Shown here in pieces: positions 1 to 5,141 of a DNA stretch of 10,376 bases. Origin of the DNA: Desulfobacterales bacterium (GTDB taxonomy: Bacteria; Desulfobacterota; Desulfobacteria; Desulfobacterales; JAFDCJ01). The DNA is taken from positions 728,495-738,870 of the forward strand of contig CP070771.1 of assembly GCA_020345785.1 (NCBI GenBank), in the 5' to 3' direction. The translations under genes were made by a program, and so were the position numbers. The notes under the pieces were generated by a model. The model worked only from the letters and a program-made list of their open reading frames with translations, did no database searches and was not told the origin of the DNA. Positions within the stretch are counted from its first letter, which is position 1. Every line of letters begins with the position of its first letter.

Positions 1-24
1 AAGACTGAGCACAGCGAAACCACC

Positions 25-60
25 CTTCGACATTCTGCGGTTCGATATTCGATATTCTGT
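25..60. repeat. Heptad tandem array, TTCGAT/ATTCTG type
   Basis: Five near-7-base units sharing TTCGA or TTCTG cores follow each other, the clearest being GTTCGAT (40-46), ATTCGAT (47-53) and ATTCTGT (54-60). One extra base breaks the phase near position 39. Loosely complementary GAACATAG and ACATCGAAT words occur at 189-225, which suggests a decayed inverted partner. The array runs directly into the palindrome at 59-74. Confidence 0.55.
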
Positions 61-74
61 CCGCCGCGGCGGAC
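59..74. repeat. Perfect palindrome GTCCGCCG/CGGCGGAC
   Basis: This is a 16-base perfect inverted repeat without a spacer, with a TCCGCC...GGCGGA core. The same core recurs as palindrome or short hairpin at 2781-2796 and 4747-4761, and as the inner ends of a wide inverted repeat at 10196-10292. It sits beside a heptad array. No T-run follows, so it does not look like an intrinsic terminator. Confidence 0.6.
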
Positions 75-102
75 TGTTCCGTTTAGGTGAAGTTTCATAA
101 GA

Positions 103-368
103 GGTTTCACCAGGTGTCAGCCCAGCCGCTGGCCGCCGAAATTTATGCACAGTAAGCGGGCAGTCCGTTTGATCAGAAAATAAACCGATGAACATAGAAT
201 CACGCCAAGGCGTGAAACATCGAATGGAGGAATTATATCAATTATATTTAAAAAGGAAGAGCGCGACGATACAATTATACTCACCCTTTGTCTGAAGGGG
301 ACCGGGGTGATTTTTCATGTCTTCAGTGAAATTCGCACTTGAAAACCTGACACCTGACACCCGAAACC
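103..368. repeat. Inverted pair of TGTCAGG/TTTCGGG heptads bracketing a core
   Basis: The right arm (346-368) is CCTGACA, CCTGACA, CCCGAAA, CC in exact 7-base steps. The left arm (103-120) carries the complementary GGTTTC and AGGTGTCAG words, less regularly. The same heptad family, again as an inverted pair, occurs at 8771-8919. Between the arms lie the hairpin at 201-214 and A/T-rich sequence with no supported gene. The word GAAGTTTCATA also occurs twice here (89-99 and 378-388), just outside each arm. Confidence 0.55.
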
Positions 369-440
369 TTTTATTGCGAAGTTTCATACGGGCTTTTAGA
401 AAACATCAATTTTGTAGATCCCTGAACACTTTAATCGGGC

Positions 441-472
441 TTTTTAAATCCGTTGTCAAGGGTTTTTAAATC
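441..472. repeat. 10-base direct repeat TTTTTAAATC
   Basis: TTTTTAAATC occurs at 441-450 and 463-472, both preceded by GG(C/G). The copies are spaced 22 bases start to start, close to two helical turns, so a protein could bind both on the same face of the DNA. It lies about 165 bases upstream of the reductase start codon. A regulatory role is inferred from position and spacing only. Confidence 0.35.
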
Positions 473-485
473 AGCTTTGACGCTG

Positions 486-500
486 CCTTTGAATCAAAGG
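486..500. promoter_or_regulatory. Operator-like palindrome CCTTTGA-A-TCAAAGG
   Basis: This is a perfect 7-base-arm palindrome with a single central base. It lies between a possible -35 (TTGACG, 477-482) and a possible -10 (GATTAT, 501-506) separated by 18 bases, so a bound protein would block that promoter. I do not recognise the motif as belonging to a named regulator. The promoter boxes are weak matches. Confidence 0.35.
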
Positions 501-509
501 GATTATCGC

Positions 510-538
510 TTGACAATACAATATCAAAATGCTAACCA
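510..538 (+). promoter_or_regulatory. Possible promoter of the reductase gene
   Basis: A perfect TTGACA box lies at 510-515. A good -10 hexamer at the expected 16-18 base spacing is missing (TAACCA at 533-538 is poor). A better -10-like word, TACAAT, overlaps at 517-522 but lacks a clear -35. In either reading, transcription would start close to or just upstream of the operator dyad at 541-565, consistent with repression by a bound regulator. Exact boxes are uncertain. Confidence 0.3.
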
Positions 539-540
539 CC

Positions 541-565
541 GGACAAATGGTCTGACCACTTGCCC
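541..565. promoter_or_regulatory. FadR/GntR-type operator dyad upstream of the reductase
   Basis: The core TGGTC-T-GACCA (548-558) is a perfect odd palindrome. The symmetry extends outward through CAA/TTG (544-546 and 560-562) and GG/CC (541-542 and 564-565) with only two mismatched pairs. The word AAATGGTCTGACCACTT closely resembles the known E. coli FadR site AACTGGTCnGACCAGTT, differing at two symmetric positions. It also fits the general TnGTnnnACnA pattern of FadR-subfamily GntR regulators. The window encodes such a regulator at 7122-7856, the natural candidate ligand. The dyad ends 70 bases before the start codon. Confidence 0.6.
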
Positions 566-634
566 AACATTTTATACTGATCGTCACCGCCTGCTTTAAA
601 CCCTGTCTTCAATATATCTACACGGAGGTGAATG

Positions 635-2554
635 ATGGCTTTTGAAAATCTCTTCAGCCCATTTTCCATTGGATCCCTGAAACTGGCAAACCGTCTGGTA
701 ATGCCCCCCATGGCGACGAATTACGCTTCAGCAGAAGGCTTTGCAACCCAGCGCCAGATTGACTATTATGTTGAGCGCGCCAGGGGTGGTGTCGGCTATC
801 TTACGGTCGAGCACACCGGTATTTTGCCGCAGGGCAAAGCCAGCCCTAAAATGCTGCTGATAAGCTCCGATGAGCATGCATCTCATATCAAAAATCTGGT
901 TGAAGCGGTGCACGCCGCGGGGGGCAAAATCGTCGTGCAAATCAATCATGCCGGGCGGCAGGCGTTTGCGGCCGTCACGGGTTCTCCCATCGTCGGCCCC
1001 TCCCCCATACCCGTTCTGCCGAGCATGGAGACACCCCATGAGCTTTCCGCTGCTGAAATCGAAGCGCTTGTCAACGCCTATACCGCGGCTGCCGAGCGGG
1101 TCAAGCAAACGGGTGCCGACGGGGTTGAGATTCACATGGCCCACGGCTACTTGCTGTGCTCCTTTCTATCTCCATTTTCCAATAAAAGGGAAGATCAGTA
1201 TGGAGGGGATTTAGCGGGTCGGGCTCGCTTTCCGCTGGCAGTTCTGAAATCTGTCCGTGACAATGTCGGTGCCGATTTTCCGATTATTTGCCGATTGAGC
1301 GGTGATGAGTATGTCGAGGGCGGATTGAATCTAGAAGAGACGAAACAGATCGCCGGATTTCTGGCAAAGGCGGGGGCCGACGCTCTGCATATATCGGCCT
1401 GTAACGCTGCTTCCGGCTACCTCAACCATCCCCCTTATTACGCGCCGGAAGGGGTCTTCGGTCATCTGGCCGAGGGCGTCAAGTCCAAAGTCGATATACC
1501 GGTTATCGCCGTCGGCCGGGTGAGAAATCCGGCGATGGCCGACCGTTTCATCCAGGAGGGAAAAGCCGATCTGGTTTCCATGGGACGCGCGCTGATCGCG
1601 GACCCGCATATGCCGCAGAAAGCCCGCCAAGGACGACTCGACGATATCATTCCCTGTATTTCCTGTAACAAGTGCATCCAGAGCCTCAGAGTAGATTCGG
1701 TTCGGTGTGCCGTAAATCCGGAAACGGGAAATGAGGGTCGATTCAGATTGAAAAAAGCCGAGCACGCCAAAAAGGTTTGGGTTGTGGGAGCCGGTCCGGG
1801 CGGACTCAAGGCAGCCGAAATTGCGGCTGTGAGAGGCCATCAGGTAAGAGTTTTCGAAAAAGATACCAAAACCGGCGGACGCATGCGGCTCGGTGCGAAT
1901 CCGCCCAAGAAAGAAGTTTACAACGAATTTCTCGATTACCTGGAGAAAAGAGTCAGGACCCTGGGTGCAAGCCTTGAGTTGGGCCGGCGGTTTACAGAGG
2001 ACATGCTGGATGAGCAAAAACCGGATGCCGTGATCGTGGCGACCGGGGCGCGACCGCAGCTGCCGGATTGGAAGGGCATCGCAGAAAGCGGGGCCGTTTC
2101 CGTGGATGATGTTCTGTCCGATGTCAGCCGGGTCGGCCGCAAGGTGCTTGTTGTCGGCGGGGGCGGCTCCGGGGCTGAAACCGCTGACTTTCTGTCAGAG
2201 ATGGGAAAAGAGGTCACTCTGGTGGAGATGTTGGAGACCATAGCCTCGGATTTGGTTTACCATTTGCAGCACTATCTGGGAGACAGACTCAAAGAAAAGG
2301 GGGTGACCATCCTTACGTCGACCCGGGTGCTGGAGCTGGGAAAAGGCTATGCCATGGTGGAAGATGCTTCCGGCGTACGAAGACTGAACGGGTTCGATAC
2401 CATCGTCCTGGCCATGGGCTCAACACCCAATGACGGCATTTACCGGCGTCTCGAAGGCAGGGTGTCGGAATTATATCTGATCGGTGATGCCGTCAAACCG
2501 CGTGAGATTCTTGATGCCGTTTTTGAGGCCGAGGAAGTTGCCATAAAAATTTAG
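635..2554 (+). CDS. Old Yellow Enzyme / 2,4-dienoyl-CoA reductase (FadH/BaiCD)-type Fe-S flavoprotein oxidoreductase
   Basis: Predicted 639-residue cytoplasmic NAD(P)H-dependent reductase of C=C bonds conjugated to a carbonyl. The N-terminal half (to about residue 335) is an FMN-binding OYE TIM barrel with an INHAGRQA motif and HGYLL, whose Tyr172 matches the position of the catalytic Tyr of FadH. A four-cysteine [4Fe-4S] motif follows at Cys341, 344, 347 and 358 (C-x2-C-x2-C-x10-C). The first three cysteines are spaced as in trimethylamine dehydrogenase rather than E. coli FadH. The C-terminal half has two Rossmann glycine motifs, GAGPGG (385-390) and GGGGSG (508-513), plus a late GD motif for FAD and NAD(P)H. 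Length is normal for the family. ATG 635 is preferred over ATG 632 because GGAGG (624-628) lies 6 bases upstream. Members act on dienoyl-CoAs, steroids/bile acids, enoates or amines, so the substrate is open. The upstream operator suggests control by the GntR regulator. Confidence 0.9.
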   Translation: MAFENLFSPFSIGSLKLANRLVMPPMATNYASAEGFATQRQIDYYVERARGGVGYLTVEHTGILPQGKASPKMLLISSDEHASHIKNLVEAVHAAGGKIVVQINHAGRQAFAAVTGSPIVGPSPIPVLPSMETPHELSAAEIEALVNAYTAAAERVKQTGADGVEIHMAHGYLLCSFLSPFSNKREDQYGGDLAGRARFPLAVLKSVRDNVGADFPIICRLSGDEYVEGGLNLEETKQIAGFLAKAGADALHISACNAASGYLNHPPYYAPEGVFGHLAEGVKSKVDIPVIAVGRVRNPAMADRFIQEGKADLVSMGRALIADPHMPQKARQGRLDDIIPCISCNKCIQSLRVDSVRCAVNPETGNEGRFRLKKAEHAKKVWVVGAGPGGLKAAEIAAVRGHQVRVFEKDTKTGGRMRLGANPPKKEVYNEFLDYLEKRVRTLGASLELGRRFTEDMLDEQKPDAVIVATGARPQLPDWKGIAESGAVSVDDVLSDVSRVGRKVLVVGGGGSGAETADFLSEMGKEVTLVEMLETIASDLVYHLQHYLGDRLKEKGVTILTSTRVLELGKGYAMVEDASGVRRLNGFDTIVLAMGSTPNDGIYRRLEGRVSELYLIGDAVKPREILDAVFEAEEVAIKI

Positions 2555-2560
2555 GGTTAT

Positions 2561-2605
2561 GAGGTTCAGGGTTCAGAGGTTCAGGGTTCAGAGGTTCGGG
2601 GTTCA
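2561..2605. repeat. Three tandem copies of a 15-base unit GAGGTTCAGGGTTCA
   Basis: The copies at 2561-2575 and 2576-2590 are identical, and the third (2591-2605) differs by one A-to-G change. Each 15-mer is two GGTTCAG heptads plus one base, so it belongs to the 7-base-period arrays of this window. It begins 6 bases after the reductase stop codon. The array at 2963-3035 is its inverted partner. Confidence 0.9.
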
Positions 2606-2678
2606 ACCCCTATTCTGCAAAGCAGTCAATCTAATCGATAAAGAAACTTTCCCATAGGCTAGTTTTATAATAGGGGTT
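2605..2678. repeat. 10-base inverted repeat AACCCCTATT/AATAGGGGTT with inner hairpin
   Basis: AACCCCTATT (2605-2614) and AATAGGGGTT (2669-2678) are perfect complements separated by 54 bases. Directly inside the left arm is a small CTGC-AAA-GCAG hairpin (2615-2625). As RNA this would fold into a branched stem-loop of about 74 nt. Whether it is transcribed is unknown. Confidence 0.5.
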
Positions 2679-2688
2679 AACTAAAAAA

Positions 2689-2730
2689 TGAACATCGAAC
2701 ATCGAACAGTGAACGTCCAACATCGAACAC
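2689..2730. repeat. Heptad tandem array, six units of YGAACAT type
   Basis: Six uninterrupted 7-base units run from 2689 to 2730: TGAACAT, CGAACAT, then CGAACAG, TGAACGT, CCAACAT and CGAACAC. The units vary at the first and the last two positions while the AAC core is kept. The inverted partner lies at 2856-2897; the word GAACGTCCAAC (2711-2721) has an exact reverse complement at 2869-2879. Confidence 0.85.
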
Positions 2731-2780
2731 TGCATTCTATCAATTTTAAAAAGATTCTGATCATAGCGAATCGACCTTTC

Positions 2781-2796
2781 GATCCGCCGGCGGATC
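2781..2796. repeat. Perfect palindrome GATCCGCC/GGCGGATC
   Basis: A 16-base perfect palindrome sits almost exactly at the centre of the nested arrays of this gap. Their midpoints fall between about 2790 and 2800. It shares the TCCGCC...GGCGGA core with the palindromes at 59-74 and 4747-4761. Confidence 0.65.
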
Positions 2797-2855
2797 CGCG
2801 GAGGAGGATTTTACGGTTCACTTGCTTACAAAGATAAAGCGTAGCGCCATCAAAA

Positions 2856-2897
2856 TTGGACATTCAAAGTTGGACGTTCGACGTTCGACGTTCAATT
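2856..2897. repeat. Heptad tandem array, six units of TTSGACG type
   Basis: Six 7-base units run without a gap: TTGGACA, TTCAAAG, then TTGGACG, TTCGACG, TTCGACG and TTCAATT. It is the inverted partner of 2689-2730, with equal length and unit number, enclosing a core of about 125 bases. Confidence 0.85.
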
Positions 2898-2962
2898 TTG
2901 ACAAAAAGCTACACACAACAAACAACAAGCATCATGTTTTCTAGCTCGATTATGGTAAAACC

Positions 2963-3035
2963 TTAACCCTGAACGTTGAACCCTGAACCTTTGAACCCAC
3001 AATCCTGAACCCTGAACCTTTGAACCCTGAACCCA
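2963..3035. repeat. Inverted partner array, TGAACCCTGAACCTT units
   Basis: Full 15-base units lie at 2977-2991, 3006-3020 and 3021-3035 (the last ending CCA). Degenerate 14-base units lie at 2963-2976 and 2992-3005. The reverse complement of the unit matches the left-hand 15-mer (2561-2605) at 14 of 15 positions. The two arrays bracket about 360 bases. Confidence 0.85.
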
Positions 3036-3136
3036 TCGACAAAAAGGGGGTGATAATAAAAGACTCATACACATGAACAACCATCCATTGCTTTTCTCAT
3101 CTACTGACCTGTCTTTGTCTCAGGTGGGCAATGATT

Positions 3137-3158
3137 TCAGGCCGATAATCCGGCCTGA
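3137..3158 (+). promoter_or_regulatory. Leader hairpin before the binding-protein gene
   Basis: TCAGGCCG (3137-3144) and CGGCCTGA (3151-3158) form a perfect 8-base-pair stem with a 6-base ATAATC loop. The stem ends 9 bases before the GGAGG of the binding-protein gene. It could stabilise the mRNA 5' end, affect ribosome access, or be a DNA operator. No T-run follows, so it is not an intrinsic terminator. Confidence 0.4.
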
Positions 3159-3179
3159 GAAACGAAAGGAGGATAGGGA

Positions 3180-4535
3180 ATGAAAATGCAAAAGAAATTA
3201 ATCATGGTTGTCGGTTTCCTTTGTCTGTTTTCAATGATCTTGGGCGGGACAGCCCTGGCCGCCCAAAAAGTCGTGCACGTCTGGCATACCGAGACCAACC
3301 CGCTTTCGCGGGAAGCCATCGCCAACATTGTTGCAAGATTCGAAGCCCTTCATCCGGATATCAAGGTGGAGGCCGAAGCGCTGGCCTGGGGAGATCTTGA
3401 AGGCAAAATTATGGCTGCTCTCGCTGCGGGTTCACCGCCGGAACTCTCCCACGGGCAACCGATCACCTGTGCGGCACTGCAGGAGAAAGGGTTGCTCCTG
3501 CCGCTGGATGACGTCGTTGCCGCCATCGGCGAAGGAAACATTTGGGATCAGATCAAGAAAGTGGGCAAATTTGGTGATCATTATTACGGGTTGGTGCATG
3601 CTGCCGGTACCTCGCTGCTGATCTACCGCAAAGACCTGGCCCAACAAAAAGGTCTGAAGAATCCCAAAACGTGGGATGATCTTCTGCACAACGCCAAAGA
3701 GCTGACGATGGATACCAACGGTGACGGGAGTATCGATATTTATGGTTTGACGATACCCGGCGATAATCTTTTTATCAACATTATGATGGGCGAGTTGACC
3801 AAGGCCAACGGGGGCATTCTCTTCGATGAAAAAAACCGTCCGCATTTTACGGACAAGAGCATGATCCAGACATTGAATTTCTGGAAAGAACTCACCAATT
3901 ATCTGCCTCCGGGCTGGGAAGGACATGGCTACCGGGAAACATTTGCCAACATGTACGGTCAAAAAGCAGCCATGATGTTTCAAGGCTACGGCAGGGGAGC
4001 GTCATTGATTGAGCAATACGCGCCCGAAAATATGAGGAGCACCGACTACTTTGACGTTTGGATCAAGCCCTATGGACCCTCCGGCACCAAGCCGGCCGCC
4101 CAGGTCGATGAAGAGCCCTGGATGCTTTTTAAGGGATGTAAGTACCCGAATGAGGCCAAGGAATTTTTAAAATTCTTCTATCAGGATGACAACTACCTGG
4201 AATATATCCAAACCGTACCGATTCATTTTTTTCCCATTACCAAATCTTTAAGGCAGAGCGCGGCCTACAAAGAAACCCCCATGATCCAGAGATGGAAGGG
4301 CTGGCTTGATGTGCAGGAATACTACCTGGACAATGATCTCGTCAAACCGACCCTGGTGATTGATTGGATCGACATGACCACCAAACCCTATCTGATGGAA
4401 ATCCTGGGGTCCGGTATCCTCAAGGATATGGTAATGGAAGTCACCAAAGAGGGAGTAGCGCCCGAGAAGGCGGCTGCCAAAGCGCAAGCAAAAGCAGAGG
4501 AGCTCATCAAGGACAAGGGCTATGCCAAGTGGTAG
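3180..4535 (+). CDS. ABC transporter sugar-binding protein, family 1 (MalE/UgpB-like)
   Basis: Predicted 451-residue periplasmic solute receptor of a CUT1-type importer; it would capture the substrate and hand it to the permeases encoded downstream. A Sec signal peptide (positively charged start, hydrophobic stretch about 7-23) ends in A25-L26-A27, the likely cleavage site. No lipobox is present, which implies a free periplasmic protein. The mature start VVHVWHTE and the following PxSREAIANIVARFEALHPDIKV pattern are typical of SBP_bac_1. A DTNGDGSID loop at 178-186 resembles the EF-hand-like calcium site found in some sugar receptors. Length is normal for the family. ATG 3180 has AAAGGAGG (3165-3172) 7 bases upstream. 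It is oddly separated from the permeases by 606 bases of repeats. A 5-base-pair hairpin after the stop may limit read-through. The sugar cannot be read from the sequence. Confidence 0.9.
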   Translation: MKMQKKLIMVVGFLCLFSMILGGTALAAQKVVHVWHTETNPLSREAIANIVARFEALHPDIKVEAEALAWGDLEGKIMAALAAGSPPELSHGQPITCAALQEKGLLLPLDDVVAAIGEGNIWDQIKKVGKFGDHYYGLVHAAGTSLLIYRKDLAQQKGLKNPKTWDDLLHNAKELTMDTNGDGSIDIYGLTIPGDNLFINIMMGELTKANGGILFDEKNRPHFTDKSMIQTLNFWKELTNYLPPGWEGHGYRETFANMYGQKAAMMFQGYGRGASLIEQYAPENMRSTDYFDVWIKPYGPSGTKPAAQVDEEPWMLFKGCKYPNEAKEFLKFFYQDDNYLEYIQTVPIHFFPITKSLRQSAAYKETPMIQRWKGWLDVQEYYLDNDLVKPTLVIDWIDMTTKPYLMEILGSGILKDMVMEVTKEGVAPEKAAAKAQAKAEELIKDKGYAKW

Positions 4536-4559
4536 TGCATTTTTCGGGTAGAGAGCTGG

Positions 4560-4573
4560 CGGCATGTTTGCCG
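4560..4573 (+). terminator. Weak hairpin after the binding-protein gene
   Basis: CGGCA-TGTT-TGCCG forms a 5-base-pair stem with a 4-base loop 25 bases after the stop codon. It lacks a downstream T-run, so at best it attenuates transcription or protects the 3' end of the binding-protein mRNA, as hairpins at this place often do in importer operons. Confidence 0.25.
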
Positions 4574-4601
4574 ACTGTCATAATTTGAAGTTTGGTTAAT
4601 C

Positions 4602-4664
4602 GGTTGTTGGTTGTCAGTTGTCAATGGTCAATGGTTATTTGTCGGTCGTGAGTTGTCAATTGAC
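4602..4664. repeat. Nine-unit heptad array, GGTTGTC/AGTTGTC type
   Basis: Nine consecutive 7-base units run from 4602 to 4664 without a break in phase. The best copies are GGTTGTC (4609-4615) and AGTTGTC (4616-4622 and 4651-4657); others are degenerate, such as AATGGTC and GGTCGTG. The inverted partner at 5084-5116 carries the complementary GACAACT and GACAACC. Confidence 0.8.
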
Positions 4665-4686
4665 AAAACCCGGTCCTTTGGGCCCA

Positions 4687-4768
4687 TCGAAGATCCTGTT
4701 TGCGGGGTTCAGAGAAGAGTGGCTGTGCCGTAAACCCATTTTTCCCTCCGCCAGAGGCGGATCTTCGA
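4687..4768. repeat. Inverted repeat TCGAAGATCC/GGATCTTCGA with TCCGCC hairpin
   Basis: The 10-base arms (4687-4696 and 4759-4768) are perfect complements 62 bases apart. The right arm overlaps a TCCGCC-AGA-GGCGGA hairpin (4747-4761), the third local copy of that core in the window. A long-range stem and the local hairpin would compete for the same bases. Confidence 0.5.
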
Positions 4769-4834
4769 CATTCCATTATTTTAGGGGCCTATATACAAAA
4801 TTAAGGCTAAATGTTAATCGATCGAGATAGGTCC

Positions 4835-4940
4835 GTTGGGTTTCGATCCTGGTAAAGAATTTGCGAAATCGGAAAGTTATTAGTAGGTTGGGTAGAGGAA
4901 CGAAACCCAACAAAAGACTCCCGGATCTCAACCCAACCTA
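4835..4940. repeat. REP-like inverted repeat cluster (GTTGGGT / ACCCAAC)
   Basis: GTTGGGTTTCG (4835-4845) is the exact reverse complement of CGAAACCCAAC (4901-4911). TAGGTTGGGT (4884-4893) is the exact reverse complement of ACCCAACCTA (4931-4940). The segment 4883-4911 starts with GTAG and folds into a GTTGGGT/ACCCAAC stem, the layout of REP elements mobilised by RAYT transposases. Opposed copies side by side resemble a BIME. No transposase gene is in the window. Confidence 0.55.
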
Positions 4941-5083
4941 GAAACGAAGCAGAAATAAAGCTTAATTGAACCAACCTTATTTTTGTACCTAGAATCCTTA
5001 TTTTATGGGTTATTTAACGGCAGACAACACACACCTGGGGTGAAGCCATAGCCTGGCCCTTGAGGTCGGGACACGTTGCTTAA

Positions 5084-5116
5084 AACAACGGACAACTGAC
5101 AACCGACCACGGACCC
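5084..5116. repeat. Inverted heptad partner array, GACAACY type
   Basis: 7-base units AACAACG, GACAACT, GACAACC and GACCACG (5084-5111), then a partial GACCC, complement the array at 4602-4664. Together they bracket about 420 bases. It ends only 26 bases before the MalF-type start codon, so the permease mRNA leader would include it if transcribed from upstream. Confidence 0.75.
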
Positions 5117-5141
5117 ATCAATATACTGTCAAGGCTGAATT

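Larger units (their letters stand above)
1..631. other. Non-coding region upstream of the OYE/FadH-like gene
   Basis: I see no convincing gene in this 631-base stretch. The first ~370 bases hold short tandem repeats (25-60, 103-120, 346-368), a perfect 16-base palindrome (59-74) and a CACGCC-AA-GGCGTG hairpin (201-214). The last ~250 bases look regulatory: a 10-base direct repeat (441-450 and 463-472), a 15-base palindrome (486-500), a TTGACA box (510-515) and a FadR-like operator dyad (541-565). The ribosome binding site of the next gene closes the region. Confidence 0.7.
2555..3179. other. Repeat-filled non-coding gap between reductase and binding protein
   Basis: There is no supportable gene here; the open frames across it on the minus strand are repeat translations. 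From outside inward it holds a 15-base tandem array (2561-2605) and its inverted partner (2963-3035), a 10-base inverted repeat (2605-2614/2669-2678), a heptad array (2689-2730) and its inverted partner (2856-2897), and a central 16-base palindrome (2781-2796). The last ~140 bases (3036-3179) form the leader of the binding-protein gene, with a hairpin at 3137-3158. No good sigma-70 promoter was found; GATAAT at 3052-3057 lacks a -35. Confidence 0.7.
4536..5141. other. Repeat-filled non-coding gap splitting binding protein from permeases
   Basis: I see no real gene in these 606 bases; a 70-codon open frame at 4618-4830 is the translation of a heptad array. In order it holds a weak hairpin (4560-4573), a nine-unit heptad array (4602-4664), a 10-base inverted repeat TCGAAGATCC/GGATCTTCGA (4687-4696/4759-4768) containing a TCCGCC-AGA-GGCGGA hairpin, a REP-like cluster (4835-4940), and the inverted heptad partner (5084-5116). 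Confidence 0.7.

Noticed and set aside
635..2554. Naming the reductase fadH or baiCD
   Set aside because: The domain order fits both, but the cysteine spacing differs from E. coli FadH and there is no fatty acid or bile acid gene context. A specific symbol is not justified.
2561..3035. CRISPR array
   Set aside because: Units are 7 or 15 bases long and directly adjacent with no unique spacers. The inverted layout and absence of cas genes also argue against it.
2681..3080. Two minus-strand open frames of about 60 codons (2681-2863 and 2892-3080)
   Set aside because: They are repetitive translations of the tandem arrays and contain no recognisable domain.
3107..3125. ACCTG...CAGGT dyad upstream of the receptor gene as a second GntR site
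   Set aside because: The half-sites are 9 bases apart and do not match the TGGTC-n-GACCA spacing; arms of 5 bases are easily found by chance.
4618..4830. 70-codon open frame on the + strand between receptor and permease
   Set aside because: Its first part is the translated heptad array, it has no ribosome site, and the composition is unlike the neighbouring genes.
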